DNA of 64,000 nucleotides from an uncultured Eubacteriales bacterium. Its GTDB lineage: Bacteria; Bacillota; Clostridia; Oscillospirales; Acutalibacteraceae. Below the pieces are notes generated by a model. It saw only the letters and a list, made by a program, of their open reading frames with translations. It did no database searches and had not been told where the DNA came from. Position numbers and translations under genes: made by a program. Position 1 is the stretch's first letter. Each line of letters opens with the position of its first letter. This document shows positions 8,813 through 17,480 of the stretch, piece by piece. The stretch covers positions 1 through 64,000 of the forward strand of contig CAKSHI010000006.1 of assembly GCA_934457115.1 (NCBI GenBank). Reading direction: 5' to 3'.

Positions 8813-9079
8813 ATGATGATGTGGTTAAGTGTTATAGCTTCTCTTGTATGTTTTGCAGTTGCAACTGTTTTGTTTACCCCGGCGCTTAGATATTATCCGT
8901 TTTATAGGCCGCTTGCTTTATATTTTATATTTCAAGGATTGTGGATGATATTAAATTGGGGAGTTGGCGAATTATTTGCAGACAGTACATTTATGATATT
9001 AGTTGAGTATGTTGGAAGCATAGTGTTTGCCGGGTATTTGGCGTATAGGTTATATAATTCATCTAAAAAGGGTGAATAA
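8813..9079 (+). CDS. Small membrane protein of unknown function
   Basis: Not recognised. The 88-residue protein has three predicted membrane segments (about 4-22, 33-50 and 58-80) and a short positively charged tail (NSSKKGE). Three consecutive ATG codons (8813, 8816, 8819) follow AAGGAG at 8802-8807; spacing favours the second or third, so the true protein may be one or two residues shorter. It stands alone between the structured non-coding stretch and a strong terminator. A TATAAT at 8778-8783 may serve as its promoter, without a good -35 box. Confidence 0.7.
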   Translation: MMMWLSVIASLVCFAVATVLFTPALRYYPFYRPLALYFIFQGLWMILNWGVGELFADSTFMILVEYVGSIVFAGYLAYRLYNSSKKGE

Positions 9080-9122
9080 TATTAAGTAAAGGGTAAATTA
9101 ACGTTATAAGCTTAAGTCTATT

Positions 9123-9165
9123 AAACAAACTCTCGATTATTTATTGGGGGTTTGTTTTTATTTAT
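9123..9165 (+). terminator. Terminator upstream of gltX
   Basis: AAACAAACTCTC (9123-9134) pairs with GGGGGTTTGTTT (9146-9157), including two G-U pairs, across an 11-base loop and is followed by a T-rich tail. It ends transcription of the small membrane protein gene. Confidence 0.85.
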
Positions 9166-9196
9166 TTATTTCGAGCTTTTATGGTATTGATAATTG

Positions 9197-9205
9197 TGGT
9201 ATAAT
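9197..9205 (+). promoter_or_regulatory. Extended -10 promoter of gltX
   Basis: TGGTATAAT is a perfect extended -10 element; the -35 region (TTTTAT, 9177-9182) is weak. The gltX start is 35 bases downstream. Confidence 0.6.
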
Positions 9206-9239
9206 TAAAAAATATTATAAAATTAGGAAAGGTGTTTTT

Positions 9240-10715
9240 ATGTCTTACGATAAAGTTAGAACTAGATATGCTCCAAGTCCGACAGGGTTTATGCATATAG
9301 GTAATTTAAGAACGGCGCTTTATGAGTACTTAATAGCGAAATCTCAAAAAGGGGATTTTGTTCTTAGAATAGAGGATACTGACCAAGAAAGGCTTGTCGA
9401 TGGTGCTGTCGATATAATTTACAGTACCCTTGATAGGGTTGGATTAAAACATGATGAGGGCCCGGATATAGGCGGAGAATACGGGCCATATATCCAAAGC
9501 CAAAGAATGGATATATATAAGCCTTATGCTGAAAAGCTTGTAAAGGAAGGAAAGGCCTATTACTGTTTTTGTACAAAGGAAAGACTCGATTTAATAAGAG
9601 AAAAATTTGAAGAAAACGGTGATGTAGGCGGATACGATAGGCACTGCAGGGATTTACCTCAAGAAGAGGTGGATAGGCTTTTATCTGAAGGAACTCCTTA
9701 TGTAATTAGGCAAAAGGTACCTTTAGATGGGACTACTACTTTCCACGATGCGGTATTTGGAACTATCAGCGTTGAAAATAAGGAAATCCAAGACCAAATT
9801 TTATTAAAGGCTGACGGTTATCCTACCTATAACTTTGCTAATGTTATAGATGACCATCTTATGAACATAACTCACGTGGTTAGAGGTTCAGAATATCTTT
9901 CTTCTACCCCTAAATATAATCTTCTATATGAAGCCTTTGGATGGGAAATACCAACATATATACATTTACCTTTAATAATGGGTAAAAATGAAGATGGTAC
10001 GGTTTCAAAACTTTCTAAGCGCCATGGTGCTACAAGCTTTGAAGATTTATGCAATGACGGATATTTGCCTGAGGCTATCATAAACTATATTGCACTTTTA
10101 GGCTGGTGTCCAAAAGATAACGAAGAGATTTTTACTTTAAGTGAGCTATGCGATAAATTTTCAATTGATTGTATAAGCAAATCGCCTGCGATATTTGATT
10201 ATGATAAATTAAATTGGTTTAACAGTGAATACATCAAAAATTTATCGGACGATGAATTTACTAAGTTGGCTATGCCATACTTTAAGAAAGCTATACCTCA
10301 AAAAGACCTTCAGTTTGAGAAGTTTGCAGAAATTTTGAAGAAAAGGGTTGTCAAACTTACCGATATACCTGAAATGATAGGATTTTTTAACGAACTACCT
10401 TCATATGATGTAGACATTTTCGTAAATAAGAAAAGTAAAACTAATTTAGAAAATTCATATGCTATGTTGGGACAAGCTATTAAAATATTAGAAAATCTAG
10501 AGTCATGGGATCATGACAGTATACATGATGCTTTAATAAACCTTGCAAAAGAACAAGAGGTTAAGAATGGAACTGTTATGTGGCCTGTTAGAATTGCAGC
10601 TTCAGGTAAAGCGGTTACACCCGGTGGAGCTATAGAAATTTTAGACATTTTAGGCAAAGAGGAATCCTTAAGAAGACTTAAAATAGGCCTTTCAAAACTG
10701 GAAAATAATAATTAA
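9240..10715 (+). CDS. gltX: Glutamate--tRNA ligase
   Basis: Class I aminoacyl-tRNA synthetase charging tRNA-Glu with glutamate. The 491-residue protein has the N-terminal RYAPSPTGFMHIGN block containing the HIGH-type motif, a Rossmann fold with inserted acceptor-binding domain, the KMSKS-type motif as KLSKR at about 250, and a helical C-terminal anticodon-binding domain. ATG at 9240 was chosen because AGGAAAGGTG lies just upstream; an in-frame extension to 9144 would run through the terminator and promoter. A GlnRS gene follows 13 bases later, so this enzyme is expected to discriminate against tRNA-Gln. Confidence 0.96.
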   Translation: MSYDKVRTRYAPSPTGFMHIGNLRTALYEYLIAKSQKGDFVLRIEDTDQERLVDGAVDIIYSTLDRVGLKHDEGPDIGGEYGPYIQSQRMDIYKPYAEKLVKEGKAYYCFCTKERLDLIREKFEENGDVGGYDRHCRDLPQEEVDRLLSEGTPYVIRQKVPLDGTTTFHDAVFGTISVENKEIQDQILLKADGYPTYNFANVIDDHLMNITHVVRGSEYLSSTPKYNLLYEAFGWEIPTYIHLPLIMGKNEDGTVSKLSKRHGATSFEDLCNDGYLPEAIINYIALLGWCPKDNEEIFTLSELCDKFSIDCISKSPAIFDYDKLNWFNSEYIKNLSDDEFTKLAMPYFKKAIPQKDLQFEKFAEILKKRVVKLTDIPEMIGFFNELPSYDVDIFVNKKSKTNLENSYAMLGQAIKILENLESWDHDSIHDALINLAKEQEVKNGTVMWPVRIAASGKAVTPGGAIEILDILGKEESLRRLKIGLSKLENNN

Positions 10716-10728
10716 GCAGGTGAATCAT

Positions 10729-12411
10729 ATGGCAGAAGAAATAAAAGAAGTTGCTCATGATGAAAACAGCAACTTTATACATGAGATAATAAAAAAAGAA
10801 TTGCAGGAAGGCCAAAGGGTATATGGTAAAAAGATCCATACACGTTTCCCGCCCGAGCCTAACGGATACCTTCATATAGGGCATGCAAAGGCTATTTGCA
10901 TAAACTTTGATACGGCTAAAAAGTTTAATGGAGTATGCCATCTTAGAATGGACGATACAAATCCTACCAAAGAGGATGTAGAGTATGTAGATGCGATAAA
11001 AGAGGACATTAAATGGTTAGGGTTTGATTGGGAAGATAAATTTTTCTATGCATCTCAATTTTTTGATGATATGTATGAGATAGCTAAGAAGCTAATAAAG
11101 GAAGGCAAGGCTTATGTATGTGAGCTTTCAGCCGATGAAGTGCGTCAAAATAGAGGAGATCTTAAAACTCCTGCTGTAAGCCCATATAGAGACAGGCCTA
11201 TAGAAGAGAGTTTAGATCTTTTTGAGAGGATGAAAAACGGAGAATTTCCCGATGGAAAAATGACCCTAAGGGCTAAGATAGATTTAGCTTCGGGTAATTT
11301 TAATATGAGAGATCCGGTTATATATAGGATAAACCACATGACTCACCATAAAACGGGTAACAAGTGGTGCATATATCCAATGTATGATTTTGCACATCCT
11401 ATAGAGGATGCAATGGAGGGAATTACACATTCTCTTTGTTCACTTGAATTTGAGGATCATCGTCCATTATATAATTGGGTTGTAGAAAATGTAGACGTGC
11501 CTATAAAACCAAGGCAGATAGAATTTGCAAGACTTGGAATTAACTATACGGTCATGAGCAAACGAAAACTAAGAGAACTTGTCGAAAAAGGCTATGTAGA
11601 TGGTTGGGATGACCCAAGAATGCCAACCTTATGCGGACTTAGAAGAAGAGGTTATACTCCAAACTCCATTAAGAATTTTTGCCAAAGGATAGGGGTTTCT
11701 AAGGTTATAAGTACCGTCGAATACTCATTTTTGGAGCATTGTTTAAGAGAAGATTTAAATGAGAGTGCTCAAAGGGTAATGGCAGTTTTAGACCCGATTA
11801 AACTTATTATCACTAATTATCCTGAGGATAAGGTTGAGGAGTTTGAGGTTGAGAACAATCCTAACCGTCCCGAAGACGGCACAAGGACTGTTACCTTTTC
11901 AAGAGAGCTTTATATTGAAGCCGATGACTTTATGGAGGAGCCGGTAAAGAAATATTTTAGGCTTTATCCGGGAAATGAGGTTAGGTTAAAGACAACTTAT
12001 ATTGTAAAGTGTACAGGCTGCAAAAAAGATGAAAACGGAAAAGTTGTTGAAGTTTATGCAGAATATGATCCTCTATCAAGGGGCGGGGTATCTCCCGACG
12101 GAAGAAAGGTTAGAGGAACTATCCATTGGGCTGATGCTAGAAACTGTCTTGACGCAGAAGTAAGGCTTTATAGCAACCTATTTACTGTCCCGGATCCTGA
12201 TGCTGCGGACAAGAACTTTATAGACTTTATTAATAAAGATTCATTGGAAGTATTAAAAAATTGCAAGGTAGAACCTTCATTAAAGGATGCCAAGGCACCG
12301 GCTCATTTCCAATTTATGAGAAAAGGTTATTTTTGCATTGATTCTAAGGACAGCACCCCTGAAAAATTGGTGTTTAACAGAGCAGTATCCTTGAAGGACA
12401 GCTTTAAGTAA
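10729..12411 (+). CDS. glnS: Glutamine--tRNA ligase
   Basis: Class I synthetase charging tRNA-Gln directly with glutamine. The 560-residue protein starts its catalytic core with RFPPEPNGYLHIGHA (HIGH motif) and has the KMSKS-type sequence VMSKRKL, followed by the two beta-barrel anticodon-binding domains of bacterial GlnRS. ATG at 10729 is eight bases from AAGCAGG; an in-frame GTG at 10720 overlaps that site and is unlikely. It forms an operon with gltX. Many Firmicutes lack GlnRS and use GatCAB amidation, so its presence is informative about lineage or past transfer. Confidence 0.96.
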   Translation: MAEEIKEVAHDENSNFIHEIIKKELQEGQRVYGKKIHTRFPPEPNGYLHIGHAKAICINFDTAKKFNGVCHLRMDDTNPTKEDVEYVDAIKEDIKWLGFDWEDKFFYASQFFDDMYEIAKKLIKEGKAYVCELSADEVRQNRGDLKTPAVSPYRDRPIEESLDLFERMKNGEFPDGKMTLRAKIDLASGNFNMRDPVIYRINHMTHHKTGNKWCIYPMYDFAHPIEDAMEGITHSLCSLEFEDHRPLYNWVVENVDVPIKPRQIEFARLGINYTVMSKRKLRELVEKGYVDGWDDPRMPTLCGLRRRGYTPNSIKNFCQRIGVSKVISTVEYSFLEHCLREDLNESAQRVMAVLDPIKLIITNYPEDKVEEFEVENNPNRPEDGTRTVTFSRELYIEADDFMEEPVKKYFRLYPGNEVRLKTTYIVKCTGCKKDENGKVVEVYAEYDPLSRGGVSPDGRKVRGTIHWADARNCLDAEVRLYSNLFTVPDPDAADKNFIDFINKDSLEVLKNCKVEPSLKDAKAPAHFQFMRKGYFCIDSKDSTPEKLVFNRAVSLKDSFK

Positions 12412-12423
12412 TATAAAAATTAA

Positions 12424-12490
12424 AAAGTGCATCGAAAATGTCAGATCCAATATATTGATCTTAGCATTTAATGATGCACTTTATATTTTT
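12424..12490. terminator. Bidirectional terminator between glnS and spoVT
   Basis: AAAGTGCATC (12424-12433) pairs with GATGCACTTT (12473-12482). Inner arms AAATG/CATTT and GATC-CAAT/ATTGATC extend the stem. T-rich tails occur on both strands, which suits the convergent genes. Confidence 0.75.
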
Positions 12491-12502
12491 GATAGAAAAT
12501 GG

Positions 12503-13045
12503 TTATTCCTCTATTTGTTTTCCCAAAAAAGACGCTGCAGTTTGGGCTAATTTAATTTCAGTATCTGTTGGAGCACCGTTTGAGTCATTGGAAAGCATTA
12601 TAACTGCCCCTGTTACATCACCCGATGCTATGATAGGATATGCAATAACTGCCGACTTGTCGATTCCCTCTACAGGCTGGATATAATTATTTAATTTTTT
12701 ATCGGCAACGAAGTTTTTTCTTGACTCCATTAGGTCTTCTAATGGTGAGGTTATGCGCCTTTCCATATACTCTTTTTTGGATATGCCTGCTACTGCAACT
12801 ATATGGTCCCTGTCACAAATAAGTGTTGGCAATCCTGATACCTTTGCAAGTACCTCTGCATATTGTCCTGCAAATGGGGAAAGCTCACCAATTGGAGAAT
12901 ACTTTTTAAAAATAACTTCTCCGTTAGCAGCTGTATAGATTTCAAGAGGATCTCCTTCTCTTATTCTTAGAGTTCTTCTAATTTCTTTTGGAATTACTAC
13001 TCTACCAAGATCATCTATTCTTCTTACTATTCCTGTTGCTTTCAT
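12503..13045 (-). CDS. spoVT: Stage V sporulation transcriptional regulator SpoVT
   Basis: SpoVT is an AbrB-type DNA-binding regulator that tunes forespore (sigma-G) gene expression in endospore formers. The 180-residue protein has an N-terminal swapped-hairpin AbrB domain (MKATGIVRRIDDLGRVVIPK through about residue 50) and a C-terminal GAF-like domain (about 55-178), the exact SpoVT layout. The ATG is preceded by AAAGGAGA. It points toward glnS and shares the bidirectional terminator. With the SpoVAF-like gene it is the best evidence that this lineage makes, or once made, endospores. Confidence 0.92.
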   Translation of the reverse strand: MKATGIVRRIDDLGRVVIPKEIRRTLRIREGDPLEIYTAANGEVIFKKYSPIGELSPFAGQYAEVLAKVSGLPTLICDRDHIVAVAGISKKEYMERRITSPLEDLMESRKNFVADKKLNNYIQPVEGIDKSAVIAYPIIASGDVTGAVIMLSNDSNGAPTDTEIKLAQTAASFLGKQIEE

Positions 13046-13117
13046 ATATATAAATCTCCTTTAATTTTAATGTTTACATAATTAGTTTTTACAAGTAACA
13101 AGTGATTATGCGATTTT

Positions 13118-13342
13118 TTAAACAAATAATTCATCAAAAGGAATATTTAAAATTTCTTTTATAGATTTTAATTCATCTATATAAATATGGCGCTGACCAA
13201 CTTCCATTTTTGCGATGGTACTCCTTGTAATATCACAGCCATTTACTTGAAGTTTGATGGCAAGTTGTTCTTGAGTTATTCCTTTGATATTTCTAAGTGT
13301 TTTGATATTTTGACCTACCATTTTTTCATATTTTATATCCAT
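13118..13342 (-). CDS. XRE family helix-turn-helix regulator
   Basis: A 74-residue protein consisting almost only of a Cro/C1-type helix-turn-helix domain (GQNIKTLRNIKGITQEQLAIKL, here in two parts: scaffold helix then the TQEQLA recognition start). No sensing domain is present, so it likely acts as a dimeric repressor or autoregulator. The ATG is preceded by GAAAGG. A perfect 12-base inverted repeat lies 63-94 bases upstream (13405-13436) and is a plausible operator. The gene is separated from spoVT by 72 bases and may be read through into it. Confidence 0.8.
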   Translation of the reverse strand: MDIKYEKMVGQNIKTLRNIKGITQEQLAIKLQVNGCDITRSTIAKMEVGQRHIYIDELKSIKEILNIPFDELFV

Positions 13343-13404
13343 AAATAAAGCCTTTCTACAACAAGAGACGAATTCACTTGACTTTATTGTATTTCCGTGT
13401 TAAT

Positions 13405-13436
13405 ATTTATTTGCACTTATATGGGTGCAAATAAAT
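13405..13436. promoter_or_regulatory. Perfect 12-base inverted repeat, candidate operator
   Basis: ATTTATTTGCAC and GTGCAAATAAAT flank an 8-base centre (TTATATGG). It lies in the 341-base gap 13343-13683 near where the -35 region of the XRE gene would be. No T run follows on either strand, which argues against a terminator. The rest of the gap is AT-rich with only the promoter at 13624-13652 recognised. Confidence 0.5.
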
Positions 13437-13623
13437 GTGGAGATATTTCAAGTTTATTGTATTATATCTATTTTTTGTATAAATATTGGTTTAATTTTAG
13501 TGCTGTTTATATATTTATTCCTTAAATATAATATATTTATACATTCAATATTTGCTAAAGTTATAGTTTATGCCGCTTTCTAATTATCATTATATTATTA
13601 TCTTAATTATGCTAATATTTGTA

Positions 13624-13652
13624 TTGACTAATTTTTGATATAACGGTACAAT
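13624..13652 (+). promoter_or_regulatory. Promoter of the DUF1292 gene
   Basis: TTGACT (13624-13629) and TACAAT (13647-13652) with a 17-base spacer. Confidence 0.7.
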
Positions 13653-13683
13653 ATTAATATTATGATAAAAAGAGGTGCAGTTA

Positions 13684-13995
13684 ATGGATAACGAATTTGC
13701 AGCAGATTTAATAACCCTTGTTGATGAAGAGGGGACAGAGCATGAATTTGAGATTCTTGATGTAATAGAAAATGATGAAGGTTGTTTCTTTGCTTTAGCT
13801 CCAACTTTTGAGTTGCAGGAAAAGGATGTTGATTTCTCAGGAACATATTTTATATTTGAAGAAATTGAATCTGACGGAGAAAAGCAGCTTGCAGAAGTAG
13901 AAGATGATATTCTTTTAGATAAGCTCGCAGAACAATTTGAAAAAAGATTTGAAGAACTTTATGAGATAGATGAAGACGATCAAATAAAACAATAA
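13684..13995 (+). CDS. DUF1292 domain protein
   Basis: A 103-residue acidic cytoplasmic protein matching the DUF1292 (YrzB-like) family, with the characteristic opening ITLVDEEGTEHEFEILDVIE at about 8-27. Family function is unknown. ATG at 13684 is eight bases from AGAGG; the upstream in-frame GTG at 13675 overlaps that site. The gene has its own promoter and terminator. In other Firmicutes this family often lies near the alaS-yrrK cluster; here it does not. Confidence 0.85.
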   Translation: MDNEFAADLITLVDEEGTEHEFEILDVIENDEGCFFALAPTFELQEKDVDFSGTYFIFEEIESDGEKQLAEVEDDILLDKLAEQFEKRFEELYEIDEDDQIKQ

Positions 13996-14004
13996 TTTTT
14001 ATAG

Positions 14005-14052
14005 GCTGCGGTTTTGTATTATGTTGCAAAACAGCAGCTTGTTTTTTATTTA
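14005..14052 (+). terminator. Terminator of the DUF1292 gene
   Basis: GCTGCGGTTTTG (14005-14016) pairs with CAAAACAGCAGC (14027-14038) with one mismatch, followed by TTGTTTTTTATTT. Confidence 0.85.
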
Positions 14053-14062
14053 TTAAAAAATG

Positions 14063-14092
14063 TTGCAAAAGTTATCTTATATGTGATAAAAT
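14063..14092 (+). promoter_or_regulatory. Promoter of the HD-glycosyltransferase-UDG operon
   Basis: TTGCAA (14063-14068) and TAAAAT (14087-14092) with an 18-base spacer and TG upstream of the -10 box. Confidence 0.5.
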
Positions 14093-14135
14093 AAAATTAT
14101 ATTAACTTAGAATTTTGTGTTGAAAGAGGGACATT

Positions 14136-14723
14136 ATGAATTATAAAGACGAATTTATAAGAATTTATGAATCAGAAATACATAGAGAAGGTTCTAAGGA
14201 ACTTTTAGAATGGCTTAAAAAAACAGACTTTTTTACAGCACCTGCCAGTACTAAGTTTCACTGCGCTTGTGAGGGTGGACTTGTTATGCATAGTGTTGGA
14301 GTATATAATGTCTTAATGAAAAAACATTTTGATAGCGAGACTGACAATAGGGAGAGCTTTGCAATATGTGCTCTTTTACACGATTTATGTAAAGCTCAAT
14401 TTTATAAGGTGTCCACAAGAAATGTTAAAAATGAACAGACAGGTGCTTGGGAAAAGCAGCCGTTTTATATGGTAGAGGACGTGTTTCCATATGGTCATGG
14501 AGAAAAATCAGTTTTTTTGATTGAAAGGTTTATGCGCCTTAAAACGAGTGAGGCTATGGCTATAAGATGGCATATGGGTGGATTTGATGAATCCGCAAAG
14601 GGTGGATCATTTGCAATTAGCGTTGCGTATGATAAATATCCATTGGCAGTAAAACTCCATATTTCAGATTTGGAGTCTACGTATATAGGAGAACAGCGCA
14701 CATCTGCTGTTACTAAAAGATAA
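14136..14723 (+). CDS. HD-domain phosphohydrolase-like protein
   Basis: HD-domain proteins are metal-dependent phosphohydrolases acting mostly on nucleotides. In this 195-residue protein His52 (VMHSVGVY), His82-Asp83 (LLHDLCK), a His in PYGHGEKS near 121 and one in RWHMGG near 145 give the expected metal ligands. The layout resembles the HD region of YhaM-type 3'-5' exonucleases without the OB fold, or phage-encoded HD hydrolases. Substrate unknown. The ATG is preceded by AAAGAGGGA. It is the first gene of a three-gene set with a glycosyltransferase and a uracil-DNA glycosylase. Confidence 0.75.
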   Translation: MNYKDEFIRIYESEIHREGSKELLEWLKKTDFFTAPASTKFHCACEGGLVMHSVGVYNVLMKKHFDSETDNRESFAICALLHDLCKAQFYKVSTRNVKNEQTGAWEKQPFYMVEDVFPYGHGEKSVFLIERFMRLKTSEAMAIRWHMGGFDESAKGGSFAISVAYDKYPLAVKLHISDLESTYIGEQRTSAVTKR

Positions 14724-14746
14724 GTTACAAAGAAAGAAGTTTAATA

Positions 14747-15694
14747 ATGAGTAGTGCAGATATTTCAATTATTATTCCAATGAAAAATTTGGAGAATAAA
14801 ATATCATCGATTTTAATGGCAGTTTCTGCTGATTGTTGTAATTTTAATGCTGAATTTATAATAGTAGACATGGGTTCATCCGATTCATGTGTCTTGGAAG
14901 CCCTATCTATAATAAAAGATCTTGATTTAAATGGAACGGTTATTCAAAACGGCAGCTGTAATTTGGCGGAAGCTTTAAATACGGGAATATATAAGTCTTG
15001 TGGCAAATATGTAACCTTTCTCTTTCCAGATAGGATTTACTACAACTATATTTATGAATATATTAAGAATGATGAATTTCCCGATTATGATATTATTTTT
15101 TCATATATGTTTGAAGGCGAAAAAAGGACACCTCATAATTTAATTAATTCATCAAGCGGCAAGGATATCTTGGAAAGCTATTTGAAGGGTAATATAAAAG
15201 TAGATATTGCAGCTGTTTTAATAAATAGAGATTTTATCATTAAAAGTAAAATAAAGTTTTATGAAGATCTTAACTGCGATGGTTTGGAAAGTTTTATTAT
15301 AAATATATTGCTTAAGACCAATAATATAAAAGTATCTGATTATAGACTTAAACGATATGAAAAATATGAGGTACCTAAGTATATAGATTTAAAAGTATCG
15401 TCATGTTTGGATGAGATAGAGTCGATTTTAAGATCAAGGGATATTGCCTTATATTTATACGACAAGAAAGATTATTTAAATGAACTTTTTACATATCAAA
15501 AGGTTCCTATGATTGTCATGAAGTGTATAGATGAGTTGCTTAAAGGAAATTTGAGCTATCGTGGTGTCAAAAAGATTTTAAGATTAAAAAAATATGATAA
15601 GCTTTTAGTATTCAATAAAATTACTGATAAAGAATTAAAAAGGTCAATAAAGAGGTGGAAGTATACGCCACTTTATTACCTAAGAAAAAAATAG
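14747..15694 (+). CDS. Glycosyltransferase family 2-like protein
   Basis: A 315-residue protein with a GT-A fold N-terminus: SIIIPMKNLE at about 6, IIVDMGSSD at about 45-53, and NLAEALNTGIYKSCGKYV at about 75-92. The DXD position appears as FPDRIYY, slightly divergent. The C-terminal half is lysine-rich and has no membrane segment. Such enzymes add sugars to cell-surface polymers, but the acceptor cannot be inferred. It lies 23 bases after the HD gene and 21 bases before the glycosylase gene. Confidence 0.75.
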   Translation: MSSADISIIIPMKNLENKISSILMAVSADCCNFNAEFIIVDMGSSDSCVLEALSIIKDLDLNGTVIQNGSCNLAEALNTGIYKSCGKYVTFLFPDRIYYNYIYEYIKNDEFPDYDIIFSYMFEGEKRTPHNLINSSSGKDILESYLKGNIKVDIAAVLINRDFIIKSKIKFYEDLNCDGLESFIINILLKTNNIKVSDYRLKRYEKYEVPKYIDLKVSSCLDEIESILRSRDIALYLYDKKDYLNELFTYQKVPMIVMKCIDELLKGNLSYRGVKKILRLKKYDKLLVFNKITDKELKRSIKRWKYTPLYYLRKK

Positions 15695-15715
15695 TTTAGG
15701 TGAGGTATTATATTT

Positions 15716-16294
15716 ATGTATAGTTCATGGGAAGAACTTAAAAATCAGTGCTTAAAATGTAATAAATGTGGCTTATGCGAAACTAGACATAATGTAGTTT
15801 TTGGTGTAGGAAATGTTAATGCCGAGGTTATGTTTATAGGCGAAGGACCCGGAGAAAACGAGGATATACAAGGCGAGCCTTTTGTAGGAAGAGGAGGTAA
15901 GCTTCTTGATAAAATGCTAAATGCCGTTGACCTTGACCGCAATAAAAACATATATATAGCAAATATCGTAAAGTGTCGTCCGCCGAAGAATAGAGATCCT
16001 CTTCCTTTGGAAAAGGAGGCTTGTATACCCTGGCTTAGAAATCAGGTTAAATTGATAAGACCTAAAATTATAGTGTGCCTAGGAAGAATAGCTGCAATGG
16101 AAATTATAAAATCCGACATAAAAATTACTAAAGAACATGGTATATTTTTTGAAAGGAACGGTACTCTTTTAATGGGTACGTTGCACCCGGCCGCACTTTT
16201 AAGAAATCCTAGGAATAAGCCGGAGGCTTTTGAGGATTTTCTAAAACTTAGAGACAAGATAAAAGAGGTTTGTCCGGACACATATAAGCAATAG
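15716..16294 (+). CDS. Uracil-DNA glycosylase, family 4
   Basis: Removes uracil from DNA to start base-excision repair. The 192-residue protein has the family-4 features: clustered cysteines near the N-terminus (Cys12, 15, 18, 21) and KCRPPKNRDP...EACIPW further on, which together supply the 4Fe-4S ligands; the uracil-binding FIGEGPGENED block; and the C-terminal GTLHPAALLRNP. The ATG is preceded by AGGTGAGG. It is the last gene of the HD-glycosyltransferase operon. Confidence 0.93.
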   Translation: MYSSWEELKNQCLKCNKCGLCETRHNVVFGVGNVNAEVMFIGEGPGENEDIQGEPFVGRGGKLLDKMLNAVDLDRNKNIYIANIVKCRPPKNRDPLPLEKEACIPWLRNQVKLIRPKIIVCLGRIAAMEIIKSDIKITKEHGIFFERNGTLLMGTLHPAALLRNPRNKPEAFEDFLKLRDKIKEVCPDTYKQ

Positions 16295-16348
16295 TTTATT
16301 TTTAAGGCCTAATTTATTTGTTAATGCAGGAATAAAGGCTTATAAACT
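16293..16348. other. Long imperfect hairpin between UDG and ldh
   Basis: AGTTTAT (16293-16299) pairs with ATAAACT (16342-16348), with inner pairing of AAGGCCT to AGGCTT. No T run follows. It may act as a terminator or transcript end for the convergent genes; the rest of the gap to 16445 shows nothing clear. Confidence 0.35.
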
Positions 16349-16445
16349 ATAATACAATCTTTAATGATAAATTTTCACACAAAGGGTATTGTAATTTGTC
16401 ATTTATTTGTGGTATGCTAGACAATGCTGCAATAAATAAAGGGTT

Positions 16446-17390
16446 TTATAGCTCTATTTGAGTTAATATTTCTTTTAGTGTTGCAGATGAATCGATAAGT
16501 TTTTGCTTTTCGTTTTCACTTAAAGGAATATCAAGCACATTTTCTATTCCGTTTTTTCCAACTATAGCAGGAAGTCCCATGCATATATCATTTAGTCCAT
16601 AATGGTTATCGATATAGCATGATACTGTCAAGACTGAGTGCTCGTTTCTGACTATGCTTTCTATAATCCTGGATGCTGCCATTGCGACTGCATAATAAGT
16701 TGCACCTTTTTTCTCTATGATTTTATATGCACTCTTTTGTACTTGTGTATAGAGATTATTCATCATTTGTTGGCTGTTTTCTATTTTTCGTAGGTTGCAG
16801 AATTCAGAAAGATCTATGCCGGAGACGTTTGCACTGCTCCACACTGCGAGTTCGCTGTCGCCATGTTCACCTATAATAAATGCGTGAATATTGCGGCTGT
16901 CAACATTTAGGTTTGTGCTTAAAAGGTACTTAAGTCTCGCAGTATCCAATACTGTTCCTGAGCCGATAACTTGGTTTTTGGGAAGCCCTGATATTTTAAG
17001 AGTTATATATGTTAAGATATCGACAGGGTTAGAGAGTATCAATAGAATACATTCCTTGTTTCGTTTGGTAATTTCAGGAATAATATTTTTTAATATTTTT
17101 GTGTTTTTATTGACTAAGTCTATGCGACTTTCGCCGGGCTTTTGGTTTGCGCCTGCGGCTATTATTATTAAATAACAATCGCTTATATCGTCGTAGCTGC
17201 CGGCATAAATTTTACAAGGTTTTGAAAAGGGGACACCGTGGTTTAAATCCATAGCTTCGCCTTCAGCTTTTTCTCGGTTTTGATCTATTAAAACCATTTC
17301 TGAAAATACACCGTTTTTTATAAGTGAAAAAGCTGTTGTCGATCCTACGAATCCACACCCGATAATAGCACATTTTTGAATGTTTACCAT
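16446..17390 (-). CDS. ldh: L-lactate dehydrogenase
   Basis: Reduces pyruvate to L-lactate with NADH, a fermentation end step. The 314-residue protein has the Rossmann motif GCGFVGS, the catalytic-loop AGANQKPGESR whose Gln marks lactate rather than malate dehydrogenase, and the active-site IGEHGDSE with the catalytic His. ATG at 17390 was chosen: an upstream in-frame ATG at 17399 lies too close to AAAGGA. The gene is monocistronic and divergent from the first 5'-nucleotidase gene across about 90 AT-rich bases. Confidence 0.93.
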   Translation of the reverse strand: MVNIQKCAIIGCGFVGSTTAFSLIKNGVFSEMVLIDQNREKAEGEAMDLNHGVPFSKPCKIYAGSYDDISDCYLIIIAAGANQKPGESRIDLVNKNTKILKNIIPEITKRNKECILLILSNPVDILTYITLKISGLPKNQVIGSGTVLDTARLKYLLSTNLNVDSRNIHAFIIGEHGDSELAVWSSANVSGIDLSEFCNLRKIENSQQMMNNLYTQVQKSAYKIIEKKGATYYAVAMAASRIIESIVRNEHSVLTVSCYIDNHYGLNDICMGLPAIVGKNGIENVLDIPLSENEKQKLIDSSATLKEILTQIEL

Positions 17391-17480
17391 ATTTATCATT
17401 TCCTTTGTTTGTTTATAATTTTTATTATGTCATCTTTGTTTTAATATATTTATTTAGGGCCATAAAAAGGAGAATTTTTA

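Noticed and set aside
9080..9239. T-box leader ahead of gltX
   Set aside because: The space between terminator and start is too short and lacks a T-box sequence or specifier stem.
9144..9239. Upstream in-frame extension of gltX
   Set aside because: It would be translated from terminator and promoter sequence; the ATG at 9240 has a good ribosome-binding site and matches GluRS N-termini.
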